From: Vibrio jasicida CAIM 1864 = LMG 25398
GTDB lineage: Bacteria > Pseudomonadota > Gammaproteobacteria > Enterobacterales > Vibrionaceae
DNA: 64,000 nucleotides
Assembly: GCF_000400365.1 (NCBI RefSeq)
Contig: NZ_BAOG01000022.1
Location: forward strand, 123,443-187,442
Direction: 5' to 3'
Position 1 is the stretch's first letter; each line of letters begins with the position of its first letter. Below, piece after piece: positions 7,743 through 15,496 of the stretch. The notes beneath the pieces were generated by a model. That model did not search any database. It saw nothing but the letters and a program-made list of their open reading frames with translations, and was not told the DNA's origin. The translations under genes and the position numbers were made by a program.

Positions 7743-9227
7743 ATGCCTGACAAAAACATCAGTTTTATCGTAGATGAGTGGCGTTTTGTGCCTAATGAGG
7801 GGCAAATACAGTTTGCTGACTCATGCATTACGATTGATAACCGTCTCTCAAAATTGCTTGAGTTCTTGTGTCTGAACCCAGGACTGACTCACACGCGTGA
7901 TGAACTTATCGAGCAAGTGTGGGGCGGCAGTGTATTGACCGATCAAGTGGTCACCCAAGCGGTATTTGAACTCAGAAAAGTGCTGAAAAAACACAGCCAA
8001 CAGGAATGTAGCTACATCGTCACCGTACCAAAGCGTGGGTATCGATTTGATGGCGAAGTAAAACTGGAAAAAATCGCGATACAGAAACCTGAAGATCAGG
8101 TGATTGAAGAGGAAGAGTCGCAAACTGAAGCCTCTAAACCCGCGATAGAGGCCGTTGAGCACCGTCCTAAAAAGAGCAAACAACCCATCTTAATTGGTGC
8201 ACTTTCTTTGATTGTTCTTATTCAGGCGGCATTTTTACTGTTTAGCGCAAACGACTCAAAACCGAACCCTGATTCTCACACCGGGCACTTAAGCCATTAC
8301 GAGTTTCGTTATGCAGTATTGAATGTCAGTGAGGATGTGAAAGCACGACCAGAATTGTACGGTATCGTCATTAAGTTCATGGAACACATTGGGTTTTATA
8401 GCAATATTCGTGTGGTCAAATCTAAAGAACACAGAAAACTCGCCGCCGTAGAGTTCAACATCTCCACCAGCAAGAGCAGCGATGGTAAAAAGTTGCGTTT
8501 GTTGTTCCAGTATCACAATCGCGTTTCAGGGCAGACTCATTTGAACCGTCGTTACTCGACCAACTTTGAACGTTTTCATCAAACTTTCCCATCCATGATC
8601 GATGACATGCTGCGCGCGATGTACATTGAAGTGCCGGAAGAAGAGTTGGAACACAATGTGTCGATCTTCCCTAAAGATCCAGAAGCAGTAAAAGCCTTGA
8701 TGTCTGGAACGGGCGCTTTGTACAACAACGCTGGCTATGAGAATGCGATGGCGTATTTTCGTCAAGCAAAAGCCCTCGCACCAGATAATGCCTACACCAT
8801 TTCGGTAAGCTACATCGGTGAAGTGTTAAGGGTGTTTACCAAAGACGAAGCCAATAAGCAGCAAGTGATTGAAGCACTCAACAAGGAATATTCCTCTTCC
8901 TTGTCTGAAGTTTTGAAGCGAGGGAATAACCCAAGAGTGTGTGAAGCCAACGCAATCTTGGCGCTGTCGGAAGACAATCCGGATAAGGCATCACAAATAC
9001 TGTTGTCGATTCCGTACAATCAGCAAACGTCCTTAACTTATCTATTACTAGCGAAAGCGGAAGAAGCTCGCGGTCACACAAGCGGGGCAAAAGAGCTGTA
9101 TTTGCAAGCGACACAAAATACGTCGTCGCCAATTGCACTGAAACTTGCGGGCCCATTGTTCTTTGACAGCAACTTGGACACCATGATTAAAGAATTGCAA
9201 AGCGTAAAAAGCGAAGCTAACCCGTAG
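7743..9227 (+). CDS. CadC/ToxR-type membrane-anchored transcriptional regulator
   Basis: Residues 10-104 form an OmpR-like winged helix: LSKLLEFLCLNPGLTHTRDELIEQVWGG, then VTQAVFELRKVLKK and the wing VPKRGYRF. A charged linker follows. One membrane segment at about 148-167 (PILIGALSLIVLIQAAFLLF) is followed by a periplasmic domain of about 325 residues. The late part (NAGYENAMAYFRQAKALAPDN, KAEEARGHTSGAKELYLQAT) has TPR-like helical pairs. This is the layout of CadC, which senses pH/lysine directly through the membrane. No cadBA operon is nearby, so the signal and target differ or lie elsewhere. The divergent outer-membrane barrel gene is a candidate target. Confidence 0.8.
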   Translation: MPDKNISFIVDEWRFVPNEGQIQFADSCITIDNRLSKLLEFLCLNPGLTHTRDELIEQVWGGSVLTDQVVTQAVFELRKVLKKHSQQECSYIVTVPKRGYRFDGEVKLEKIAIQKPEDQVIEEEESQTEASKPAIEAVEHRPKKSKQPILIGALSLIVLIQAAFLLFSANDSKPNPDSHTGHLSHYEFRYAVLNVSEDVKARPELYGIVIKFMEHIGFYSNIRVVKSKEHRKLAAVEFNISTSKSSDGKKLRLLFQYHNRVSGQTHLNRRYSTNFERFHQTFPSMIDDMLRAMYIEVPEEELEHNVSIFPKDPEAVKALMSGTGALYNNAGYENAMAYFRQAKALAPDNAYTISVSYIGEVLRVFTKDEANKQQVIEALNKEYSSSLSEVLKRGNNPRVCEANAILALSEDNPDKASQILLSIPYNQQTSLTYLLLAKAEEARGHTSGAKELYLQATQNTSSPIALKLAGPLFFDSNLDTMIKELQSVKSEANP

Positions 9228-9240
9228 TGGTTAGCTTCGC
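9205..9240 (-). terminator. terC-family gene terminator embedded in the 3' end of the CadC-like gene
   Basis: A perfect 12-bp stem (GCGAAGCTAACC, loop CGTAGT, GGTTAGCTTCGC) surrounds the TAG stop of the plus-strand regulator. The AAAAA at 9206-9210 is the U-run for the minus-strand TerC transcript, whose stop is at 9249. The hairpin may also end the plus-strand message. Confidence 0.8.
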
Positions 9241-9248
9241 ATTAAAGT

Positions 9249-9971
9249 TTAGAAGTACTGTCCTGCCACACGTCGAGAAGAAGGTTGTCGGCTGATTAAG
9301 ATATGGCATAGCTCAAGCAGCAAACCAAACGCGAGCGCACTGTAAACGTAGTGCTTATCGATGTTCAGCCCCAACCCTTCAACAATCAGCAGCGCACCTA
9401 ATACAATGAGGAATAGCAGCGCGAGCACTTTCAATCCGGGATGGCGAGTAATCACAGCCTGAACTTTATTCGCCATCAACATCAGAATCACGCTTGAAGA
9501 GATGATCACACCAGCAAGAATAGTGATGTCCTGCGTTAGGCTTGCCGCGATAATCAACGAATCGAGAGAAAACACCACGTCCACCGCAATAATCTGCAAT
9601 ATTACCGTGCCAACTTGCCCAGCAAAGAATTGGTGTGGTGGAGTTTCAATAGGCACGACCCACGCCCAAAGCTCTTTGATGCCTTTAAACAGCAAGAATG
9701 CGCCACCGACAATAAAGATAAGATCATTACAAGAGAGCGATACCCCTTGGTATTCGATAAACGGTTCTTTCCAAGACAGTAACCAAGATACCGAAAATAC
9801 CAGCGCAATGCGGTTTAACACCGCTAAACCGATACCGAGATTACGTACGCGTTGGCGCAAATGAGGAGGAAGACGCTCAGTCATGATGGTAATAAAGACG
9901 ATGTTATCGACACCCAGAATGAGTTCTAACATGAGTAAGGTGCCGAAGGCGATAAAGTAGTCGAGATTCAT
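9249..9971 (-). CDS. TerC-family integral membrane protein
   Basis: The product is a 240-residue inner-membrane protein with about seven hydrophobic segments. It bears the TerC signature: an acidic membrane motif near the start (MLELILGVDNIVFITIM, residues 14-30) and its repeat in the second half (IIAVDVVFSLDSLIIAASL). The family includes manganese exporters (Alx, MeeF/MeeY) and tellurite-resistance-associated TerC; the acidic residues in both repeats are thought to bind the metal. No ter genes are nearby, so metal export or co-factor supply to secreted proteins is more likely than tellurite resistance. I looked for a yybP-ykoY manganese riboswitch upstream and found none. Confidence 0.85.
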   Translation of the reverse strand: MNLDYFIAFGTLLMLELILGVDNIVFITIMTERLPPHLRQRVRNLGIGLAVLNRIALVFSVSWLLSWKEPFIEYQGVSLSCNDLIFIVGGAFLLFKGIKELWAWVVPIETPPHQFFAGQVGTVILQIIAVDVVFSLDSLIIAASLTQDITILAGVIISSSVILMLMANKVQAVITRHPGLKVLALLFLIVLGALLIVEGLGLNIDKHYVYSALAFGLLLELCHILISRQPSSRRVAGQYF

Positions 9972-10127
9972 TATTTAAGTTCTCTGTGCAAAGTACGAAA
10001 GAATAGTTATTCAATATCCACTCTCTCCTAAGCAGGCACTACCTTGCGCTCAAATCCCCTCTCTAACATGGGGAAGTCTGTATTCCGTTCTTAGGTGCTT
10101 TGGGTGAGTTGTTCCCTAATGACGCGC

Positions 10128-10196
10128 TTATGAGTAGCGTCTTTTCATTGCTTTGTAGAACACGTAAAGCAATTTGATCGCGATAAGTGTCATCAT
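10128..10196 (-). CDS. Candidate small hydrophobic protein, 22 aa
   Basis: ATG at 10196 is preceded by GGAG with an ideal short spacer (TTGGAGAAAATG). The product is MMTLIAIKLLYVFYKAMKRRYS: a hydrophobic helix followed by a basic tail, the form of many tiny bacterial membrane proteins. It lies upstream of, and on the same strand as, the TerC gene, about 155 bases before its start, so it could also act as a leader peptide. There is no terminator between them that I can see. Support is only the ribosome site and composition. Confidence 0.4.
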   Translation of the reverse strand: MMTLIAIKLLYVFYKAMKRRYS

Positions 10197-10360
10197 TTTC
10201 TCCAAGGTTGTGGTTAATCAGAGGAGGGCTATTGTATTCACCCGTTTCATAACCACATCACAAAGCACTAAGAAAAAGATAAAGAAAATATAAAACAAAT
10301 AAACACTTTAATTTCAAAGCTTTAAATAAGCTAAAAACCACCAAAGGTGAAAAACTCGTA

Positions 10361-10382
10361 CCAAAAGAAACGGTTTCTTTGG
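10361..10382. promoter_or_regulatory. Palindromic operator candidate upstream of the MscS gene
   Basis: CCAAAAGAAAC / GGTTTCTTTGG is a near-perfect inverted repeat about 100 bases before the MscS start. The size and symmetry suit a dimeric repressor. The regulator is not identified. Confidence 0.35.
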
Positions 10383-10483
10383 CTTATAAAATGGCATGAG
10401 AGAGATATGATTTTTTGCTGAGAGAGACTTGACGCTTTTTCCGGTTGTTGACCGTACACTTGCCCTATAAAGAGGAGAACGTG

Positions 10484-11098
10484 ATGCTGTCATCGATTGA
10501 ACAATTTCTACAAATCCTGAGTGACTACGACATACTGCTCGGTCTGATTTTCATTTTGGCTTATCAAATCTTCAGTAAGATCGCGACGAAAGCACTCACT
10601 ACGTTAGCGCGGAATAAAAAAGTCAAACCACCAAGAATATTATTCATTACCAGAACGGTGAACATTTTGTTGTTCGTCTTCTTATTTGCTACGTTTTTGC
10701 TCGTGAGTGGTATTGGCTACGGGAATTTTTCTATCTTCCTTTCTTCTGTGTTCACCGTTCTAGGCGTGAGCTTTATTGCTCAGTGGTCAATTCTGAGCAA
10801 CATCACTGCTAGCTTTCTTATCTTCTTCGTTTTCCCTTATCGTGTAGGCGATAACATTCGTATTGATGATGGCGCAGGAATTGAAGGGATGATCATAGAC
10901 ATTCGTTTGTTTCACACCTTGATAAAGCATGAAGACGGCGACTTTTCGACTTACCCAAATAACCTCTTGCTACAAAAGAACGTCACCAAGAGAACCTATA
11001 AGAATGCCGTTGAACCCACTCTACAAAAGGTCACCGACGTAGATATCGATGTTAGTGCCGGTGTTGATGACCTTCAGATACAAGAAAACCGAGCATAG
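10484..11098 (+). CDS. MscS-family mechanosensitive channel, short form
   Basis: I choose ATG at 10484 because AGGAG lies 6 bases before it (10473-10477). The frame opens 13 codons earlier without such a site. Of 204 residues, three hydrophobic segments lie at about 15-34, 50-77 and 81-118. The MscS pore and beta-domain follow: GVSFIAQWSILSNITASFLIFFVFPYRVGDNIRID (about 101-135), then GMIIDIRLFHTLIKHEDGDFSTYPNNLLLQK. The C-terminal alpha-beta cage is largely missing, typical of the small mechanosensitive-channel-like proteins. Probably an inner-membrane osmotic valve, although the truncated cage makes gating behaviour uncertain. Confidence 0.8.
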   Translation: MLSSIEQFLQILSDYDILLGLIFILAYQIFSKIATKALTTLARNKKVKPPRILFITRTVNILLFVFLFATFLLVSGIGYGNFSIFLSSVFTVLGVSFIAQWSILSNITASFLIFFVFPYRVGDNIRIDDGAGIEGMIIDIRLFHTLIKHEDGDFSTYPNNLLLQKNVTKRTYKNAVEPTLQKVTDVDIDVSAGVDDLQIQENRA

Positions 11099-11112
11099 TG
11101 CTCGGCTTTCTT
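11086..11112. terminator. Terminator overlapping the MscS stop codon
   Basis: CCGAGCA, TAG loop, TGCTCGG with flanking AAAA and TTTCTT. The loop is the stop codon itself. It probably works for both convergent genes (the M24 gene ends at 11126). Confidence 0.7.
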
Positions 11113-11125
11113 AGTATTTTACCCA

Positions 11126-12307
11126 TCAAACGATGACAGGTAAGGTCTTCCACGTTCGTTCATGAAGCAGCTCACACCCATTCTCAGTAATGACGATATT
11201 TTCTTCATGCACCATCATTTTATTCGGTGCGAATGCCATCCCAGGTTCAAGCGTTAATACCATGCCGGGTTTTAAGATCACATCACCGTTAGGAACATGG
11301 GATGGCCATTCCGTCAGTTGCATTCCAAGCCCATGCCCCATACGTCCGACATCATTCCCTAACGCGCCGTTTTTCTCGAGTACAGACCACATTGCCTGCC
11401 AAAGATCACCTGTGGTTCTGCCCGGCTCTGCAATTATTAGCCCCGCTTCCGTCGCTTGATAGACCGTATCGTACGCCTGCTGAGCCTCTTCATCTATTTG
11501 ACCAAAGGCATAGTTTCTGTCGAAGTCACTAAAGTAACCATCATAGTTTGCTCCGGTATCAATAATCAGCACATCGCCTTCTGTTAGTTCTCTATCGGTC
11601 GGCCCCATAATGATACTGTCATAACCACCAACACCGGAGCCAGATATCAAATAAGGGCAACTGTCAGCACCTAACCGTAACATTTCAATTTGCATGGCTT
11701 TACAAGCTTGGCGCTCTGTCATGCCGACTGCAAGGTATTGCTTTAAGAACTCAAACCCAGCGGCGGTGACCTGACAAGCAAAACGAATCTTGTCAATTTC
11801 AGCTTTAGACTTAACGCTACGAATATCACGGACAATCTGTGATACATCGACAACATTATGCCGACTCAATAGAGTTTGAAGTTGCTGGAAGTTCTGTGCG
11901 GGCATGCGCAAGTGTGTTTCCGGCCCGATCATTGCGCCGATTTTATGAGTTCGTAAACTGACTTCTGCTAATGTTGATGCCAATAATGAAATACCGTCAT
12001 CTTGTGGTCGAGGTGACGGCCAACTTCTTACATCATCTATCCATGTATCTTCAAAGCCTGATACGCCGATCTCCGGAACCACGGCGATAGGTTTACCAGT
12101 ACTAGGAACAACGAGAAACCATGGTCGCGTAGGACTCTCCCAAAACTGAGATTTGAAGCCACTGAAGTAACGAAATTCTGGTTCCGTAGTAAAGAAAGCC
12201 GCATCAATGTTCTGTTCTCGCAAGCGCTTTTGCAGCTCATAAGTACGCTGTTCAAACTCCGCGTTTTCAAACCCTCTAGGTGGGGCAATCAAAGGTAATG
12301 TGCTCAT
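11126..12307 (-). CDS. M24-family (Xaa-Pro peptidase / ectoine-hydrolase-like) metallohydrolase
   Basis: From ATG at 12307 (AAAGGA upstream) the 393-residue product has an N-terminal creatinase domain (1-165) and the pita-bread catalytic domain. All five metal ligands are visible: D250 in IIDTGANYDG, D261 in FSDFDR, H325 in GHGLGM, E354 in TLEPGM and E368 in HEENIV. The fold covers Xaa-Pro aminopeptidases, creatinase and the ectoine hydrolase DoeA/EutD. It is the last gene of a minus-strand TRAP operon. With an M20 amidohydrolase and a diaminopropionate lyase in the same cluster, a non-peptide cyclic or N-acyl substrate seems more likely than ordinary peptides. That is inference. Confidence 0.85.
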   Translation of the reverse strand: MSTLPLIAPPRGFENAEFEQRTYELQKRLREQNIDAAFFTTEPEFRYFSGFKSQFWESPTRPWFLVVPSTGKPIAVVPEIGVSGFEDTWIDDVRSWPSPRPQDDGISLLASTLAEVSLRTHKIGAMIGPETHLRMPAQNFQQLQTLLSRHNVVDVSQIVRDIRSVKSKAEIDKIRFACQVTAAGFEFLKQYLAVGMTERQACKAMQIEMLRLGADSCPYLISGSGVGGYDSIIMGPTDRELTEGDVLIIDTGANYDGYFSDFDRNYAFGQIDEEAQQAYDTVYQATEAGLIIAEPGRTTGDLWQAMWSVLEKNGALGNDVGRMGHGLGMQLTEWPSHVPNGDVILKPGMVLTLEPGMAFAPNKMMVHEENIVITENGCELLHERTWKTLPVIV

Positions 12308-12338
12308 TTTTAGTCCTTTTAGCGCGATAAACACGACG

Positions 12339-13682
12339 TTAGTTGAACAAAATGTCTCTTGGTAACAAGGCGATTTCAGGGAAGAAAATCAGCAACGCAG
12401 ACATCAAAATCAGAATGAGGAAGAATGGTAATGTGCCACGAATGACTTCCATGTACGGTCTTTCAAAGATGGCAATAGCAGTAAAAATATCGCACCCAAA
12501 TGGAGGGGTAGCCGAACCAATTGCCATTTGAAGCGTCACCATGACACCCACCAAGATGGGATCGATTCCTGCGGCATTGACGATAGGCATAAATATCGGT
12601 GTGAGTATCAGTAACACCACAAGCGAATCGACAAACATACAGCCTACAAAGAAAGTTAACGCGATGATAAACAGGATGTATTCAGGTGACGCATTATCCA
12701 GTTCAAGAGGTGCAAGTAACTCTTGGGGTATTTGTTCGAATGAGATGTACCATGAAAAGGCTTGCCCAATGCCGACCAGTACGAAAACGACTGCGGTAAT
12801 TAATCCCGTATTTAAAGCTGCATCACAAATATCTTTGACGCCCAACTTTCGGTACAGAAGGCACTCAACAATAATGGCATACAACACAGCAAAAGATGCG
12901 GCCTCTGTTGGCGTGACAATACCAGAATAGATACCGCCAATGATCAATGCAGGAAAACCTAATGGCAAAATCGCTTGTTTAATAGCGAGCAGCTTTTCGG
13001 CCCTATTGGTCTTTTCAACCAAGGTTAGGCTATCACTGTGTTTTACACTGTAGGCATAGCTGTACAAAGAAAATAACCCTGCCAGAACTAACCCTGGGCC
13101 AATGCCCGCAATAAACAACTCGCCAACACTGGCATTGGCAAGCGTACCGTAAAGAATCAAGCCGATGCTTGGGGGAATAAGAAACGCAATATCACTTGCG
13201 TTGATGATCAACGCCATAACGAAGCTGTCTTTGTACCCCGCTTGCAACAGCTTAGGGCGCATGATTTGTCCAACAGATACGACTGTCGCTTGCGTAGAGC
13301 CAGAGACTGAACCAAATAAAGTACAACTGATACACGTGGTGATTGGAAGCCCTCCTCGAAGGTGTCCCACAAACGCCTGTATTAACCCCAACAAGTTGTA
13401 TGCTGTATTACCTCTCGTCATGATGTCCGCAGCTAAAATGAACATCGGAACCGCAATTAATGCATTGGGAGAAATCCCAGTAACCATCTGCTGAATGACA
13501 ACACCAGGTTCAACTTGGGAAAAATGGATGAGACCGATTAAAGCCCCTACAGCAAGAGGAACAATCATAGGAAAACTAAGAAACAGCAAGATAACCATGA
13601 CTGTGACCAAGGTGAAGGTCATGACATAAATATCCGGCTCTCCAGCAATGATGTCAGAGATAAACTGTGTCACGCTACTCAT
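12339..13682 (-). CDS. TRAP transporter large permease (DctM type)
   Basis: The 447-residue inner-membrane protein has about 12-13 hydrophobic segments. Conserved DctM features include VPMFILAADIMTRGN (about 59-73), GSVSGSTQATVVSVGQIMRPKLLQAGY and IPPSIGLILYG (about 168-178). It forms the sodium-driven translocation channel with DctQ and the periplasmic DctP. Its start overlaps the dctQ stop by 4 bases (ATGA), indicating translational coupling. The M24 hydrolase gene follows after 31 bases, so uptake and the first catabolic step are probably co-expressed. The substrate is set by DctP and is unknown. Confidence 0.9.
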   Translation of the reverse strand: MSSVTQFISDIIAGEPDIYVMTFTLVTVMVILLFLSFPMIVPLAVGALIGLIHFSQVEPGVVIQQMVTGISPNALIAVPMFILAADIMTRGNTAYNLLGLIQAFVGHLRGGLPITTCISCTLFGSVSGSTQATVVSVGQIMRPKLLQAGYKDSFVMALIINASDIAFLIPPSIGLILYGTLANASVGELFIAGIGPGLVLAGLFSLYSYAYSVKHSDSLTLVEKTNRAEKLLAIKQAILPLGFPALIIGGIYSGIVTPTEAASFAVLYAIIVECLLYRKLGVKDICDAALNTGLITAVVFVLVGIGQAFSWYISFEQIPQELLAPLELDNASPEYILFIIALTFFVGCMFVDSLVVLLILTPIFMPIVNAAGIDPILVGVMVTLQMAIGSATPPFGCDIFTAIAIFERPYMEVIRGTLPFFLILILMSALLIFFPEIALLPRDILFN

Positions 13683-14224
13683 TCGAATTCACCTTTGGCA
13701 CTGGTTTTGTTTTCAATGACATCAAAAGACACGTAGATCTCTTGGTGTAGCAAGTTCATGATAAAACTCATTGAATATTGCAAACCGGCAATCGCAAATC
13801 CGATAGGAATGATTGAGTACACCCAATACACTGGAAACTGCAATGCAGGACTAAGTCGGTTGATAGATTTAAGCTCTTCAACATAGAGTAAACCTTGGTA
13901 CGCTAGATAGAACATAAGAAGCGCAGTGCAAAACGCGATCATTGTGGTGAGGATTTTTTGAGCACGAAAACTTAGCGAGTCATAGACTGCCGTCATTCGT
14001 ATGTTGCGACCTTGCCTCACCGCGTAAGCAAAACCCACAAAGGTCACCGTCACAATTAAAAACTGGTTGAGCTCTTCAGAAAAAAATAAGCTTTTGTTAA
14101 AAGCATAACGACCAATCGCATTCGCCGTAGAATTTGTCATCATGACAAGAATGGCAATCATGATCAGAAAGCGTTCTAGCTTTTCTGTTGCAACACTGAT
14201 TTTATGTAAAAGATCTTTCATCAT
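13679..14224 (-). CDS. TRAP transporter small permease (DctQ type)
   Basis: A 181-residue membrane protein with four hydrophobic segments (about 17-36, 50-66, 90-108 and 134-154). It has the DctQ pattern FSEELNQFLIVTVTFVGFAYAVRQGRNIRM in the second quarter. ATG ATG at 14224/14221 follows GGAG at workable spacing. It pairs with the large permease (4-base overlap) in the inner membrane. The gap to dctP upstream contains a hairpin, as is common in TRAP operons, where the binding protein is made in excess of the permeases. Confidence 0.88.
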   Translation of the reverse strand: MMKDLLHKISVATEKLERFLIMIAILVMMTNSTANAIGRYAFNKSLFFSEELNQFLIVTVTFVGFAYAVRQGRNIRMTAVYDSLSFRAQKILTTMIAFCTALLMFYLAYQGLLYVEELKSINRLSPALQFPVYWVYSIIPIGFAIAGLQYSMSFIMNLLHQEIYVSFDVIENKTSAKGEFE

Positions 14225-14291
14225 TCACTAAGCTCCATACTTCCTTGAGCAGTACAATCCTTTTTCTGCTACTCGTGTTGAGCAGCAAAGA

Positions 14292-14324
14292 CGATTACCC
14301 GCTTGCTAATCAAACGGATAATCG
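14292..14324 (-). promoter_or_regulatory. Intra-operon hairpin between dctP and dctQ
   Basis: On the minus strand CGATTATCCG, a 13-base loop and CGGGTAATCG form a 10-bp stem with one wobble pair. No U-run follows, so it is more likely an mRNA-stabilising or partial attenuation structure than a full terminator. It could raise DctP over DctQM. Confidence 0.55.
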
Positions 14325-14339
14325 ATGGCGCATAGAGCA

Positions 14340-15383
14340 TTATTGCGTTTGGGAAGCCACTCGCACTTCATCTAGAATATTTTCAAGAATGGCTTTCGCT
14401 CCTTGGCGAGCTTCTGTCTGTTGATCGGCTGGATAAGCGTTCGCAACAACATCAAAGTAAGTATCATGAAGCTTTTCACTCAACACTTTAAAGCGCTCTC
14501 TTTCATCATCAGAAAGTACGACGACTTGAAGATCTGGGCGCTCTTTGAGGATCTTGTCCATATTTTCTTTGTTGATGCGAATTTGGTAATCGTAGGCAGC
14601 CTGATCTGCGGCTTTGATCGCTTTATCAACCATGGCTTGCTTTTCCTTAGACAAACCGTTGTACCACTTGCTGTTGGTCGAAACGGTGCTCACATAAGGC
14701 TGCTGCCCCGGGAACATCAAATAGTCTTGAACTTCATGCCATTTAGCGTTGTATATGAAATAGATTGGGTTGACCATGCTATCAATCGTTTTCAGTTGAA
14801 GAGAGCCATAAACCTCTCCCCAAGATAAAGGTGTCGGCGTTGCACCAAATGCTTTATAAGTTTCGACAGGAATCGTTGACGTAAAAGTGCGGATCTTTTG
14901 ATTGGCGAAATCTTCTGGTGTACGAATCGGTTTATTACCTCCCCATACCATCTCGCCTTCAGACATCATGGACAGTAATTTTAGGTTTACACTCTCAAAC
15001 TTAGGGGCGAGTTGGTTATAAATCGTCGGGCTTTCCGTTAAAACCTGATGCGTTACTTTTTCATCCGTACCCAGCACGTAAGGCAAACTGACTGCCTGAA
15101 CTTCAGGAACGTATGAACCTAAGTGACCTGCGCCAACAGATACGAATTGAATGGTTCCTTTTGCTGCTAATTCGACGATGTCGTTTTCAGTGCCCAGTTG
15201 TCCGTAGTAGTAAATACGAACACGAATATCACCATCCGATTCTTTCTTAATCACCTCCGCAAACTTCTGAGCGTAGATATCTTGAACGTCCGTTTTGTCC
15301 TCTTCTGAAGCAAACTTCCATGTTTCGGCATGAACACCAAACACAACGCCTAAGCTTAAAATTGCCGCGCTTAATTTTTTCAT
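14340..15383 (-). CDS. TRAP transporter periplasmic binding protein (DctP type)
   Basis: Start at 15383, where the signal peptide MKKLSAAILSLGVVFGVHA begins; a TTG upstream merely lengthens the frame. The mature protein (about 328 residues) shows the DctP order: YAQKFAEVIKKESDG, GTENDIVELAAKGTIQFVSVG, the hinge segment NQKIRTFTSTIPVETYKAFGATPTPLSWGEVYGSLQ, whose Arg normally pairs with a substrate carboxylate, and later YNAKWHEVQDYL. The presence of that Arg predicts a carboxylate- or zwitterion-type ligand. It is upstream of dctQ and dctM in the expected order P-Q-M. In Halomonas a related TRAP system (TeaABC) takes up ectoines. Confidence 0.88.
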   Translation of the reverse strand: MKKLSAAILSLGVVFGVHAETWKFASEEDKTDVQDIYAQKFAEVIKKESDGDIRVRIYYYGQLGTENDIVELAAKGTIQFVSVGAGHLGSYVPEVQAVSLPYVLGTDEKVTHQVLTESPTIYNQLAPKFESVNLKLLSMMSEGEMVWGGNKPIRTPEDFANQKIRTFTSTIPVETYKAFGATPTPLSWGEVYGSLQLKTIDSMVNPIYFIYNAKWHEVQDYLMFPGQQPYVSTVSTNSKWYNGLSKEKQAMVDKAIKAADQAAYDYQIRINKENMDKILKERPDLQVVVLSDDERERFKVLSEKLHDTYFDVVANAYPADQQTEARQGAKAILENILDEVRVASQTQ

Positions 15384-15496
15384 CCTTTTCTTTCCTTTTC
15401 CTTCCAAGTGACACGTAAAATGAACCCCTTCATTTCACGCTTATCCTGAACTCACAGAGGACAACTTCTTTCCAAAACCTCCGCCAGCTATTCTCC

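Larger units (their letters stand above)
9972..10483. other. Divergent intergenic region between the TerC and MscS genes
   Basis: About 510 bp. It holds a candidate 22-codon small gene on the minus strand (10128-10196), a palindrome (10361-10382) close to the MscS gene, and pyrimidine-rich sequence. Nothing else is convincing. Confidence 0.5.

Noticed and set aside
9972..10200. yybP-ykoY manganese riboswitch upstream of the TerC gene
   Set aside because: I searched the minus-strand leader for the conserved aptamer elements and found only isolated short GGGGA/TCCCC pairings, not the required arrangement.
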